From positions 1-64,000 of the forward strand of contig JAZRFM010000013.1 of NCBI GenBank assembly GCA_045661345.1: a stretch of 64,000 bases of DNA, read 5' to 3'. Of this stretch, positions 44,586 through 53,686 are shown one piece after another. Positions within the stretch are counted from its first letter, which is position 1, and every line of letters starts with the position of its first letter. The position numbers and the translations under genes are program-made. The notes under the pieces are model-generated. The model made no database searches, had not been told where the DNA came from, and worked only from the letters and a program-made list of their open reading frames with translations. The DNA is from RUG12461 sp045661345 (lineage in GTDB: Bacteria > Bacillota > Clostridia > Lachnospirales > Lachnospiraceae).

Positions 44586-46043
44586 CTAATCTTCACGAAT
44601 GATATAGTTCAAAGGAATCCGTATTGTAAACGTCGTTCCTTCTCCCTCTTTACTGAATACCTTAATGGATCCCCTGTGCATCAAAACAGCCGACCGCGTG
44701 ATGGCAAGCCCCAACCCTGTCCCGCCGATCTCACGGGAATGGGATTTATCCACACGGTAGAACCGCTCATAGATGTGCTCCTGGCTGTCCTCCGGAATCC
44801 CGATGCCGGAATCCGCCACTGTCACGAAAAAGTATTCATAATCCGCATTCAGGGAAACATGAACAAAACCGCCCTCCGGCTTGTTGTACTTGATCCCGTT
44901 CTCAATGAGATTGGAGATGGCCAGTGTCAGCTTTGTCTCATCCACCTCTGCCACAATTGGCCGGAAGCTCTCCAGCACAAGCTCTACGTTCTTTTTGTCT
45001 GCAATGGGCTGCAGCCGCTTCATAATCAGCTCCAGGAGACCGTTGATATTCACACTGGAGATCGTCAGATCCGCGGAGGCTTTATCCATCTTCACCAAAG
45101 ACAAAAGATCCGTGATAATCTTGTTTTCACGGTCGATCTCCTCTGTGATGTCCGCCATAAACTCCTGATACAGCTCTACCGGCACGTTTTCCTGACCGTT
45201 CAGGGAGTCTGCCAGTACCTTCATGGATGTCAGGGGGGTCTTTAATTCATGAGACACATTGGAAACAAATTCCTGTCTGGAATCGTTCAGCGCCTTCATG
45301 GACGCTGTCATGTGGTTGATCTCTTCCGTGATCTCACGGCTTTCCGTATAGCCCTGGGGCCGCAGTTCTTCAATTTCAATGCCTGTCCGGAGCTGGCGGA
45401 TCGATGCCGCCAGGCGGCGGAGCGGAATCGTCTGCCGCAGCGCGGTAAAAATTGCCAACGCCACGATCAGCATCCCGGATGCGACCAGGATGATCGAGCC
45501 CCTTCCCCTCAGATACTGGTAATTATAAACATCGCTGTCCGTTGAAACACTGACCACCATCACGCCGAGTACCGGATATTCGACTTCATCGTCAATATCC
45601 GCCTCAGGGTTATTCAGCGGCACGATCAGCTCAATGTACCCGTTCTCCGAATCATAGTTGGTCACCTCGGCGCCCTTGAAGCTTTGCATCGCCTCACGGG
45701 AAATGATCGTCTTATGGGTATCCAGGTCATAGGTATCCTTCACGATACGGAAGGTCTGATCCACCAGCATCACACGCCCATCGTAAATGTTGGTCAGCTG
45801 AAGCAGTTCAGCGTCGATCAGCGGACTGGTCGGGTTATCCAGATATCCTTCCGAAACCACGGTATTGGCCAGAATTTTGGCCTGATTCAGAATCTCGATG
45901 GTCTTGACATTGACCGCCCTGCGTTCATAGGTCTTTAACAGGCTGGTCTGAAGAATCACCGCCGGGAGAATCCCGATCAGTGAGATAAGAATGATCAATC
46001 GGAACGTCAGACTTCCGAAAAAGCTGCGTAATTTCTTTTTCAT
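44586..46043 (-). CDS. Sensor histidine kinase (HAMP, HisKA, HATPase)
   Basis: A 485-residue membrane kinase: helix about 13-35, extracellular sensor region 36-180, second helix about 182-202, HAMP region 203-255, phospho-His265 in FVSNVSHELKTP, N-box LIENGIKYN, G-boxes VADSGIGIP and GGTGLGLAI. The arrangement matches PhoR/WalK-type kinases. It starts 4 bp after the response regulator and is followed 10 bp later by the GerMN lipoprotein. The signal is unknown; cell-envelope state is plausible by comparison with MtrB/WalK. Confidence 0.93.
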   Translation of the reverse strand: MKKKLRSFFGSLTFRLIILISLIGILPAVILQTSLLKTYERRAVNVKTIEILNQAKILANTVVSEGYLDNPTSPLIDAELLQLTNIYDGRVMLVDQTFRIVKDTYDLDTHKTIISREAMQSFKGAEVTNYDSENGYIELIVPLNNPEADIDDEVEYPVLGVMVVSVSTDSDVYNYQYLRGRGSIILVASGMLIVALAIFTALRQTIPLRRLAASIRQLRTGIEIEELRPQGYTESREITEEINHMTASMKALNDSRQEFVSNVSHELKTPLTSMKVLADSLNGQENVPVELYQEFMADITEEIDRENKIITDLLSLVKMDKASADLTISSVNINGLLELIMKRLQPIADKKNVELVLESFRPIVAEVDETKLTLAISNLIENGIKYNKPEGGFVHVSLNADYEYFFVTVADSGIGIPEDSQEHIYERFYRVDKSHSREIGGTGLGLAITRSAVLMHRGSIKVFSKEGEGTTFTIRIPLNYIIRED

Positions 46044-46047
46044 GGCG

Positions 46048-46737
46048 CTATGCCTTATAGTAGTAGCCTACACCCCATTTGGTATGGACATACTTCGGCT
46101 CGCTCGGGTTTACTTCGATCTTTTCACGCAGACGGCGTACATGTACATCAACCGTCCGTGCATCGCCGGGGTAATCAGCCCCCCAGATCATATGCAAAAG
46201 CTGGTCTCTGCTGTATACCTTGTTCGGATTGGTGACAAGGAGCTCCAGAATGTCGAACTCTTTTGCGGTCAGGTTCACTTCCCGCCCCAGAATAAACAGC
46301 CTGCGGCTGTCGCAGTCCAGCTTCAGATCCCCGTTCTGCAGGATCTTCTCCGTGTCCTGGGCGGATGCGGCAGATCCGGTACGCCGCATGATCGCCTTGA
46401 TCCGCGCCTTTACCTCCAGAATGTTGAAGGGCTTCGTGATATAGTCGTCCGCCCCGTACTCCAGTCCGAGGATCTTGTCCATGTCATCCCCCTTGGCTGT
46501 CAGCATCACCACCGGCATATCCGAAAATTCACGGATCTCCCTGCAGACCTCAAATCCATCCAGCTTCGGTAGCATGACATCCAAAAGCACCATGTCATAG
46601 CGGTTTGTCTTGGCAAGGGAGAGGGCCTCCTCTCCGTCATAGGCGCAGTCGACCTCCATCCCGTCCTGCTCGAGGCTGAACCGGATGCCCTTCACAATCA
46701 GCTTTTCATCATCGACAACCAATACCTTTTTTGCCAT
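46048..46737 (-). CDS. OmpR/PhoB-family response regulator
   Basis: A 229-residue DNA-binding regulator. Receiver domain with DD at 9-10, phosphoacceptor Asp53 (MVLLDVMLPKLDG), Thr in VVMLTAK and Lys in YITKPF; C-terminal winged helix about 130-228 with DLKLDCDSRRLFI and the recognition region ARTVDVHVRRLREKIE. It pairs with the kinase encoded 4 bp downstream and starts 7 bp after comEA. Confidence 0.95.
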   Translation of the reverse strand: MAKKVLVVDDEKLIVKGIRFSLEQDGMEVDCAYDGEEALSLAKTNRYDMVLLDVMLPKLDGFEVCREIREFSDMPVVMLTAKGDDMDKILGLEYGADDYITKPFNILEVKARIKAIMRRTGSAASAQDTEKILQNGDLKLDCDSRRLFILGREVNLTAKEFDILELLVTNPNKVYSRDQLLHMIWGADYPGDARTVDVHVRRLREKIEVNPSEPKYVHTKWGVGYYYKA

Positions 46738-46744
46738 GATTCCC

Positions 46745-47329
46745 TCAGACTTTGACTTTCTCTTTCAATTTGGAAAAAACGCCTTCTTTGATCCCCGGGA
46801 TCTGCATCAGCTCCGTGATGTCCTTGAATGCGCCGTGCTCCTCCCGGTAGGCTATGATGCTCTCTGCTTTGGATGAACCGATACCCGGCAGCGTCATCAG
46901 CTGCTCCGCAGTAGCGGTGTTCAGATTGATCCTGCCGTCAGCAGGTTCTTCTGCTTCCGCGACCGTCTCTCCCACTACGGGGATCCGGATCATCATCCCG
47001 TCGGTCACAGGTTCCGCCTGATTGATCACCGCCGTATCCGCCTCTTCCGTCAGACCACCGGCGAGGGAGAGTGCCTCAAAGATCCGGCTGCCGCCTGGAA
47101 GCGCGTATACACCCGGCGCGTTCACCTCACCACAGACATAAATATAAACCGTATCCGTCTCTCTTTCCTCTTCCGGTTCCGCGCCTTCTGCATTCTCCGG
47201 CTCCGGATCTGCAGCGGTCTCCGTCTCTCCGGCAGTGGAAAAAGTTTCCAAATACGGCTCCGTCCTGCCGCAACCGGTCGGGTATACCGCAAGTAGCAGG
47301 ATCAGAATTGCCATTTTCATACGTTTCAT
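46745..47329 (-). CDS. comEA: ComEA-type DNA-binding lipoprotein
   Basis: A 194-residue surface DNA receptor. N-terminal hydrophobic signal with possible lipobox YPTGC at 16-20, an acidic linker (about 25-58), a SLBB domain (VYVCGEVNAPGVYALPGGSRIFEAL, given here in part, about 61-120) and tandem helix-hairpin-helix motifs (INLNTATAEQLMTLPGIG; ITELMQIPGI). The HhH motifs bind DNA backbone. It is the first gene of the operon; its ribosome site gaaaggag lies in a predicted hairpin. Confidence 0.93.
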   Translation of the reverse strand: MKRMKMAILILLLAVYPTGCGRTEPYLETFSTAGETETAADPEPENAEGAEPEEERETDTVYIYVCGEVNAPGVYALPGGSRIFEALSLAGGLTEEADTAVINQAEPVTDGMMIRIPVVGETVAEAEEPADGRINLNTATAEQLMTLPGIGSSKAESIIAYREEHGAFKDITELMQIPGIKEGVFSKLKEKVKV

Positions 47330-47336
47330 GAGCTGT

Positions 47337-47362
47337 CTCCTTTCTTTTCAATCCGAAAGGAG
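47337..47362 (-). promoter_or_regulatory. Hairpin covering the comEA ribosome site
   Basis: On the minus strand ctcctttc and gaaaggag are perfectly complementary with a 10-nt loop. The 3' arm is the Shine-Dalgarno of comEA, 7 nt before its ATG, so the folded leader would block translation. Confidence 0.6.
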
Positions 47363-47381
47363 CCTCCATGCCCGCATGACT

Positions 47382-47410
47382 ATCATACCCAATTTTTTTT
47401 GCCTGCGCAA
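47382..47410 (-). promoter_or_regulatory. Promoter of the comEA operon
   Basis: On the minus strand TTGCGC (47405-47410) and TATGAT (47382-47387) are 17 nt apart, immediately downstream of the solute-binding protein gene. This makes comEA through comEC an operon separate from the arginine genes. Confidence 0.7.
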
Positions 47411-47415
47411 TAAGT

Positions 47416-48618
47416 TTAGAAAAGTTTTAGAATTTCATTTCGAAGTGATTTCCAGAAGTTGTCACTGTCCATGGCGTGGGGCATGGACACTGCATTTTCG
47501 TAAGCAGCGAACGCAACAGCCGCATCTCCTTTTGTATTCTGGGACGCAGAAACGGAAAAATGCGGGCTCATCTCATGGATCAGTCCCTGCTCTTCTTCTG
47601 CGATAAACCGGGCAAAGGAGGACGCCTCCTCCTGCCGGTTTGAAAAAGCATTGACCAGAAGAAGCTCCGTCACCGCAGCGCCTCTCATGGAAAGCGTCTC
47701 ATCCAGCGGGAGCAGGGGACTAACCCCATAAGGGACGGTCACATCGCAAAGGTCATCCGAATCAATCACCGCGGAAGCCGTTGCCGCATGATTCAGGTGG
47801 CTGACAACCGCACCCTCCGACAGGGTCTGCGCATCAATAGTGATGGAGTCCGCCAGTTCCTTCAGAAAGGCCATCTTCTTTTCAAACAGCCCGTCATCTC
47901 TGGTTACCGTAAGATGCCCCTTTTCCTCATCCGAAAAAGCAAAGCAGTCTCCCACAAAAACAAAATCAAAATACTCGTCGTCCGCATCCCATTCCACCAG
48001 ATTCCCGACCTCGATCGGCAGATCATACTCCTGAATGTAGTCCAGCATGGCCCGAATGGAAACCGGCTGTTCCTCAAATGCTTCCGTCAGGTAAACAAAA
48101 ACCGGTGTATTGAAACAGAGCGGATATCCGTAGACGGTCCCCCGAAGCATAGACGCTTCCCTGGCCGTCTCACAAAGATCGGCGTCTGCCGCGCCCTCTT
48201 CTTTCTCTGCGGCAAGCCCGAGCAGCACAAGCTCCTCCAGCTCATCCCCGGCAGCCAGATACAGATCCGGTACGGCTGCCTCTTCCGAGATGCTTTCCTC
48301 ATAGAGCTGTTCCGCGTAGGAAAGGCTGTCCCGAAGCTCTACATGAACAGCTGTTCCTGTTTTTTCAAAATAATCCAGTGCGCACTGTCTGAAAAAGCCT
48401 TCCATTGCCGGATCCGCATACCATAGAGTCAGTGTCTTCTCCGTATTCTCATACGCTTCCGCAAGCGCCTCCGGAGATGCGGTTGTCCCCTTCGTATCCG
48501 TCTCCGCTTCCTTTCCTCCTGTTTCCACCAGGGGATACTTCCGGGCCAGAAAAACCAGCAGCAGCAGAAACCCCATGACAAACAGCACCGAAAAGAATCT
48601 CCTGTCTTCTCTCCTCAT
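47416..48618 (-). CDS. Membrane-anchored extracellular solute-binding protein, orphan
   Basis: About 400 residues. A single N-terminal helix (FFSVLFVMGFLLLLVFLA) without a clear lipobox anchors an extracellular domain that resembles family 1 sugar-type binding proteins (TLTLWYADPAMEGFF, LRGTVYGYPLCFNTPVFVY, SSFARFIAEEEQ). The protein is acidic. No permease or ATPase gene is nearby. The ATG overlaps the argD stop codon (ATGA), so it is translationally coupled to the arginine operon; a role in amino-acid or peptide sensing is only a guess. Confidence 0.75.
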   Translation of the reverse strand: MRREDRRFFSVLFVMGFLLLLVFLARKYPLVETGGKEAETDTKGTTASPEALAEAYENTEKTLTLWYADPAMEGFFRQCALDYFEKTGTAVHVELRDSLSYAEQLYEESISEEAAVPDLYLAAGDELEELVLLGLAAEKEEGAADADLCETAREASMLRGTVYGYPLCFNTPVFVYLTEAFEEQPVSIRAMLDYIQEYDLPIEVGNLVEWDADDEYFDFVFVGDCFAFSDEEKGHLTVTRDDGLFEKKMAFLKELADSITIDAQTLSEGAVVSHLNHAATASAVIDSDDLCDVTVPYGVSPLLPLDETLSMRGAAVTELLLVNAFSNRQEEASSFARFIAEEEQGLIHEMSPHFSVSASQNTKGDAAVAFAAYENAVSMPHAMDSDNFWKSLRNEILKLF

Positions 48619-49820
48619 CCTCTTCGTCCATCCAAAACCTTCTTCAGGATCCCGGCCATTTCGTCGATATGCTTCCGTTCAATGACCAACGGTGGTACGA
48701 TCCGAAGGACATTTCCCCCGGCGGTGATCACCAGCAGCCCTGCCTGAATCGCAGTAGCTGCAATCTCGGAAGCCGGTGTGTCCTCAGCAAAGGCAAGTCC
48801 CTGCATCAGCCCCAGACCGCGCCGGGCCACAATAAACGGGTACTCCTCCGCGAGAGAATCCAGCGTTTCCTCCAGATACGGCGTAATCTCATTCACATGG
48901 GATAAAATGTCCCGCTCCTTCATCATGTCAAAGACGGTGCTGACAGCGGCGCATACAAGGGGGTTCCCTCCATAGGTCGTTCCGTGATCCCCCGGTGCAA
49001 GAGAATCCGCGGCAACACGCTCCGTCATGAGGAAAGCTCCCACGGGAACGCCGCAGCCAAGCGCCTTGGCAAGGGCGCAGATATCCGGTTTGATATGGAA
49101 ATGCTGCCAGGCAAACATTTTCCCGGTTCTTCCCATTCCGCACTGGACTTCATCCAGAATCAGCAAAATGTCCTTTTCATCACAGAGCTTGCGGATCCCC
49201 TCCAAAAAAACCGGATCCGCCGGATAGATCCCGCCTTCCCCCTGTACCGTTTCCAAAAGGATTGCGCAGGTCCGCTCCGACACGGCGGCGGTTACACTGT
49301 CCAGATCATTGAAGGTTGCAAAACGCACTCCGCCGATCAGCGGCTCAAAAGGTGTCCTGTAAGGCTCTGTACCGGTTACGGAAAGCGCCCCCATGCTCCG
49401 TCCGTGAAAGGAATGATCCATGGCGATGATCTCGCCGTCGTTCCTGCCGGTGCGTTGATACCGGTATTTGCGTGCCGCTTTCAGCGCTCCTTCGATGGCC
49501 TCGGTACCGCTGTTCGTAAAAAAAATACGATCCATCCCGGAGGCATCCAGTACTTTTCGGGATGCTTCCACGGCGGGTACGTTGTAGAAAAGGTTGGAGA
49601 CATGGATCAAACGGTCAATCTGATTTTTTAATTCCTGATTAAATTTCTTGTCGCAATGACCAAATGCCAGTACCGCAATCCCCGCATAGCAGTCCAGATA
49701 GCGTTTGCCCTCCGTATCATACAGATACATGCCCTCGCCGCGTTCGAATACCACCGGATAGCGGTTATAGGTGTGCAGGAGCGACTGCTCCGCCTGTTCA
49801 ATCGTCATTTCTTTCGTCAT
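48615..49820 (-). CDS. argD: Acetylornithine aminotransferase
   Basis: PLP-dependent class III transaminase converting N-acetylglutamate semialdehyde to N-acetylornithine. About 401 residues from the ATG at 49820, which has an agagg site; a longer frame adds an implausible extension into argB. Landmarks are NSGTEAIEGALKAARKY, HSFHGRSMGALSVTG, LILDEVQCGMGRTGK and the TTYGGNPL region. It overlaps argB by 23 bp and is followed by the coupled solute-binding gene. Confidence 0.95.
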   Translation of the reverse strand: MTKEMTIEQAEQSLLHTYNRYPVVFERGEGMYLYDTEGKRYLDCYAGIAVLAFGHCDKKFNQELKNQIDRLIHVSNLFYNVPAVEASRKVLDASGMDRIFFTNSGTEAIEGALKAARKYRYQRTGRNDGEIIAMDHSFHGRSMGALSVTGTEPYRTPFEPLIGGVRFATFNDLDSVTAAVSERTCAILLETVQGEGGIYPADPVFLEGIRKLCDEKDILLILDEVQCGMGRTGKMFAWQHFHIKPDICALAKALGCGVPVGAFLMTERVAADSLAPGDHGTTYGGNPLVCAAVSTVFDMMKERDILSHVNEITPYLEETLDSLAEEYPFIVARRGLGLMQGLAFAEDTPASEIAATAIQAGLLVITAGGNVLRIVPPLVIERKHIDEMAGILKKVLDGRRG

Positions 49821-50712
49821 GATAAAACCTCTTTTCCCGGTCACCGATGATGGCTGTTCCGATTCCCTGATTCGTAAAGATTTCCAGCAGGAGGCAATGT
49901 GCAATCCGCCCGTCCAGAATATGCACGCGGGAAACTCCCTGCTCAATGGCTTCGATGCAGTTATTGAGCTTCGGCAGCATACCGCCGCCGATATAGCCGT
50001 TCCCGATCAGCTCCCTTGCCGCAGTGACCGTCAGCTCCGAGATCAGGGTGTCCGGATCGGCCGGATCCCGGTAGACGCCTTCTATGTCCGTAAGGAAGGC
50101 CAGCTTTTCCGCATGAACCGCCTGCGCAATTGCACAGGCGGCATCATCCGCATTGATATTATATGTCTGATAGTCCTTATCCAGACCGATGGGACAGACA
50201 ATCGGCAGGAAATCCTTCTCCAGAAGATCGTACAGGATCTTCGGGTTTACCTCCTCGATCTCTCCGACAAAGCCGATGTCCTTTCCATCGGAAAGCCTTT
50301 TTTTCACGGAAAGCAGGCCCCCGTCCTTCCCGCTGATCCCGACAGACAGGACGCCAAGCTCCTGCACCATCTGCACCAGAGATTTATTGACTCTGTTCAG
50401 CACCATTTCGGCGATTTCCATGGTGGGTTCATCGGTCACCCGAAGGCCGTTTACAAAGTGCGGCTCCATCCCGACTTTTCCGACCCAGGTGCTGATCTCT
50501 TTCCCGCCGCCATGGACAATGATCGGCTTAAACCCTACCAGTTTTAAAAGCGTCACGTCCTGAATGACGCTTTTTTTCAAGTCCTCATCCAGCATGGCGC
50601 TTCCGCCGTATTTCACCACGATGATCTTGCGGTTGAACCGTTGAATATACGGCAGTGCCTCGATCAGAACTTCAGCTTTTTTCAGGACTTCTCCCATCCG
50701 CTTTTCTTCCAT
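49798..50712 (-). CDS. argB: Acetylglutamate kinase
   Basis: Phosphorylates N-acetylglutamate, the second step of arginine synthesis. The 304-residue protein has the amino-acid kinase fold: VKYGGSAM near residue 34, VHGGGKEIS, the NINADDAA phosphate region and the C-terminal GGGMLPK. Its N-terminal helix (VLKKAEVLIEALPYIQRF) is of the type found in arginine-inhibited hexameric enzymes, so feedback control is plausible. An aggagg site precedes the ATG. Confidence 0.96.
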   Translation of the reverse strand: MEEKRMGEVLKKAEVLIEALPYIQRFNRKIIVVKYGGSAMLDEDLKKSVIQDVTLLKLVGFKPIIVHGGGKEISTWVGKVGMEPHFVNGLRVTDEPTMEIAEMVLNRVNKSLVQMVQELGVLSVGISGKDGGLLSVKKRLSDGKDIGFVGEIEEVNPKILYDLLEKDFLPIVCPIGLDKDYQTYNINADDAACAIAQAVHAEKLAFLTDIEGVYRDPADPDTLISELTVTAARELIGNGYIGGGMLPKLNNCIEAIEQGVSRVHILDGRIAHCLLLEIFTNQGIGTAIIGDREKRFYHDERNDD

Positions 50713-50730
50713 TTCGTCCTCCTGTCCCGC

Positions 50731-51906
50731 TTATTTCGACCCGGTTCCGGAGGATGCGTCAGGTGCCTGCGTATCCTCTGCCGGTGTGCCTGATGCCGGC
50801 ATGTTTTGATCCGGTGTGCTCTGTGCCGGCGTGGCTGGCGTCGGCGCATTGGGCGCCGGCGGATTCGTCACCGATGTATTTGGCACCGGCGGATTCGTCA
50901 TCGGCGTATTTGGCGTCTGCGTCCCCTGCGGGGGTATGGGCTGTACCATCCTCTGCTGCTGCGTTAACCGACGTTTTTCCGCGCGTTTTTTCGACCCGCG
51001 GATGCAAAGCCAGATGATGAGAAGAATGATGCATACGATGACTGCAAGCACGATCAGATCCGGAATATGCACCACAAACCAGATACCGAAGTCCTGAAGT
51101 CCCTCGATCACGGCTTCGGCTCTCTCCGCAAATCCTCTCTGAATCCGTGTCCAGGCACTTTCCTCTTCCACAGGCGTGTATTGCTTCACTTCCCTGATCG
51201 TAATGGAAACCGTGCTGTAATCCACCTGATTGTCATAGGTGCGGATCTGCGATTCCATGCTTTCCAGCTCGTAGCGCACCTGCGTCAGCCGGTCCTCGAT
51301 CGTGATCAGATCTTCAATGGTCTCCGCCTCTTTCATGAAATCCAGCAGTCTTTTCTGTTCCTCCTCCAGTGCCTTTTTATGGCTTTCCAGGTCTACGTAG
51401 GAAAGCGTTACATCCTGCACGTTTTCGGATTTGTAGGTCACGTTGGACTGGTCGGAAACCGTATGCAAAAAGGCATCCAGATTTGCTGCCGGAATCCGGA
51501 TCGTCATAGAGGCTTCCCGTCTCTGGCTGTCCCCGGAAGCATTGGAGTTGTTGTAGGTACTGGAGCTCTCGATATATCCGTTGTAATGCGCCACCTTCCT
51601 CTCGATATCCGGCAGCAATGCATCGTAGTTTTCGGTCTCCACCTCCATATTGACCGTGCGGATCAGCTTGCGGTTCGTACCCTGCGCCGATTCCTGCACC
51701 TGCTCCGCACCGTTGTCGGCACGGGTGGCCTCGGCATCCGCCATGTCAAAGGCCATCTCCTCCTCATAGGCATAGCTTTCCGCCGCTGCCTCTGCCATAT
51801 CATAAGCCGCGCCGGCCATTGCAGATTTCGATGCATCGGCAATGCCGCAGCCTGACAACAGCAGCACCCCCACCAGGGTGATCAGGGCAATCAGTTTCTT
51901 TTTCAT
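50731..51906 (-). CDS. DUF4349 lipoprotein with Pro/Thr-rich C-terminal repeats
   Basis: About 391 residues. Lipobox LLSGC puts the lipidated Cys at 20. The DUF4349 domain follows (RKLIRTVNMEVETENYD, MTIRIPAANLDAFL, a long coiled coil, VDYSTVSITIREVKQY), then a transmembrane helix about 277-297 and a basic stop (RGSKKRAEKRR). The last 75 residues are repetitive: near-copies of TNPPVPN/TNPPAPN. DNA repeats of about 30 bp at 50840-50930 encode this. It lies between argJ and argB, 18 bp from each, yet has no known arginine role. Confidence 0.8.
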   Translation of the reverse strand: MKKKLIALITLVGVLLLSGCGIADASKSAMAGAAYDMAEAAAESYAYEEEMAFDMADAEATRADNGAEQVQESAQGTNRKLIRTVNMEVETENYDALLPDIERKVAHYNGYIESSSTYNNSNASGDSQRREASMTIRIPAANLDAFLHTVSDQSNVTYKSENVQDVTLSYVDLESHKKALEEEQKRLLDFMKEAETIEDLITIEDRLTQVRYELESMESQIRTYDNQVDYSTVSITIREVKQYTPVEEESAWTRIQRGFAERAEAVIEGLQDFGIWFVVHIPDLIVLAVIVCIILLIIWLCIRGSKKRAEKRRLTQQQRMVQPIPPQGTQTPNTPMTNPPVPNTSVTNPPAPNAPTPATPAQSTPDQNMPASGTPAEDTQAPDASSGTGSK

Positions 51907-51924
51907 CCTCTTATTCCTCCTGTA

Positions 51925-53151
51925 TCAAGAGCGGTAATCCGCATTGATATCCACATATTCATGGGTCAGATCACATCCCCAGGCAGTTGCCTGCTCTTCT
52001 CCCTCATGGAGATCCGCGATCATGGTCAACTCCGGTTCGGAAAGGATCTTCTCCGCCAGCGCTTCATCGAAGGGAAGCATCGTGCCGTTCTCCACCATAC
52101 GAATCCTCCCCGCGCTGCTCTCATACGAAAGCTCCACACGATCCGGATCGTAAGGCACTCCCGCATAGCCCATGGCGCAGAGCACTCTCCCGCAGTTTGC
52201 GTCATGTCCGTAAACCGCCGCTTTCACCAGATTGGAGGATACCACGGAACGTGCGATTCGTTTCGCCTGTTCCTTCGTCCCGGCTCCGATCACCTTCATC
52301 TCAAGAAGCGCCGAAGCCCCCTCTCCATCCTTTGCCATCATCCGGGCCAATGCAGCGTTTACCTCCCGAAGCGCCCGTCTGAAAAGCGCGAAATCTTCAT
52401 CTTTCTCCGTAATAGGACGATTGCCGGCCTCACCGTTTGCAAAGAGCAGACAGGTATCGTTGGTGGAGGTGTCCCCGTCTACGGAGATCATGTTGTAGGT
52501 GTCGCATACATCCTGTGACAGAGCCTCCTGCAAAAGCTGTTTCGAGATCGCACAGTCCGTCGTCAGGAAGCACAGCATGGTGCACATATCGGGATGAATC
52601 ATTCCGGAGCCCTTGCTCATGCCGCCCAATGTCACGGTTTTGCCGCCGATCTCAAACCGGACAGCCGCCTCTTTCGGCACGGTATCCGTGGTCATAATGG
52701 CACGGGCAGCCAGATTTCCGTCTGCGATATTTCCTGCAAGGTTATCTTTCAGTGCATCAATTCCTGCAATCAGCTTCCCTACAGGTAGCTGCATCCCGAT
52801 CACGCCCGTGGAAGCCACGAGCACCTCCCGCTCCGTTTCGAGTCCGAGCTTTTCGGCAGCCGCCTTCGCTGTTTCCCTGCAGGCATCCATCCCTTCCTTT
52901 CCCGTGGATGCGTTTGCAATGCCGGCATTCACAACAACAGCGTGAACCGGCGCATCGGTTTCAACGATTGCCCGATCCCATAACACGGGAGCTGCCTTCA
53001 CCAGATTGGAGGTAAAGGTTCCCGCCACAGTGCAGGGCGTATCGGAAAACACCATCGCCATATCCGCACGATCCTGATATTTGATGCCTGCGGCAGCAGC
53101 TGCTGCCTGAAACCCTTTCGCCGCAGTCACTCCGCCCTCAATCCGCTCCAT
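51925..53151 (-). CDS. argJ: Bifunctional glutamate N-acetyltransferase / amino-acid acetyltransferase ArgJ
   Basis: Transfers acetyl from N-acetylornithine to glutamate and, in bifunctional forms, also uses acetyl-CoA. The 408-residue precursor cleaves itself before Thr191 (HPDMC/TML), which becomes the N-terminal nucleophile of the beta chain. STGVIG near 115 supplies the oxyanion hole. Whether it is mono- or bifunctional cannot be told from sequence. It lies between the GNAT gene (13 bp) and the DUF4349 gene (18 bp). Confidence 0.95.
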   Translation of the reverse strand: MERIEGGVTAAKGFQAAAAAAGIKYQDRADMAMVFSDTPCTVAGTFTSNLVKAAPVLWDRAIVETDAPVHAVVVNAGIANASTGKEGMDACRETAKAAAEKLGLETEREVLVASTGVIGMQLPVGKLIAGIDALKDNLAGNIADGNLAARAIMTTDTVPKEAAVRFEIGGKTVTLGGMSKGSGMIHPDMCTMLCFLTTDCAISKQLLQEALSQDVCDTYNMISVDGDTSTNDTCLLFANGEAGNRPITEKDEDFALFRRALREVNAALARMMAKDGEGASALLEMKVIGAGTKEQAKRIARSVVSSNLVKAAVYGHDANCGRVLCAMGYAGVPYDPDRVELSYESSAGRIRMVENGTMLPFDEALAEKILSEPELTMIADLHEGEEQATAWGCDLTHEYVDINADYRS

Positions 53152-53164
53152 AAGCCGCTCCTTG

Positions 53165-53617
53165 TCATTTATTAAATCTTGTTATATTTTCGTCGTTCAG
53201 GCTGAAATCATAATAGTTCAGATCATCCCGGAACGTCCAGCCCACGCTTTTCCAGAAAGCGTTCCCGATCTCGTTCCGCCGGAATGCGATCAGACTGACC
53301 TTGTTGATCCTCTCCGCCTGCAGTGCCTTCATGCAGAAGACTGCCATCGCCTTTCCGATCCCCTGCTTCCGATAGTCCTCCTGCACGCATACATGGTAAA
53401 GGCATCCCCGCCGGCCGTCATGTCCGCACAGGATCGCGCCGACAATTTTCCCGTCGCACTCAGCAACGACGCTGGTGGTGGGATTACGCTGCAGGAATCG
53501 GCTGATCCCGGCCTCGGAATCATCCAGAGACCGCAATCCGATCCCGTGGATCGTCTGCCACAGGGCATAAACTGCCCGATAATCCTCTATCGTCATGGTT
53601 CGTAAGTTAACATTCAT
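53165..53617 (-). CDS. GNAT N-acetyltransferase (YpeA-like) in the arg operon
   Basis: A 150-residue GCN5-type acetyltransferase. The acetyl-CoA motif A is in VCVQEDYRKQGIGKAM, with the preceding VAECDGKIVGAILCGHDGRRG strand pair; the end FWKSVGWTFRDDLNYY is a typical GNAT C-terminus. Overall it resembles E. coli YpeA, whose substrate is not established. Its position inside the arginine operon raises the possibility of a glutamate or ornithine acetylating activity; this is inference. Confidence 0.85.
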   Translation of the reverse strand: MNVNLRTMTIEDYRAVYALWQTIHGIGLRSLDDSEAGISRFLQRNPTTSVVAECDGKIVGAILCGHDGRRGCLYHVCVQEDYRKQGIGKAMAVFCMKALQAERINKVSLIAFRRNEIGNAFWKSVGWTFRDDLNYYDFSLNDENITRFNK

Positions 53618-53686
53618 TTCGTCCTTGCTGCCTCTCGTTGTATCAAAACAATCTTGCTGCGGTGAAAAGCGTCCTGCGGCCTTTGA

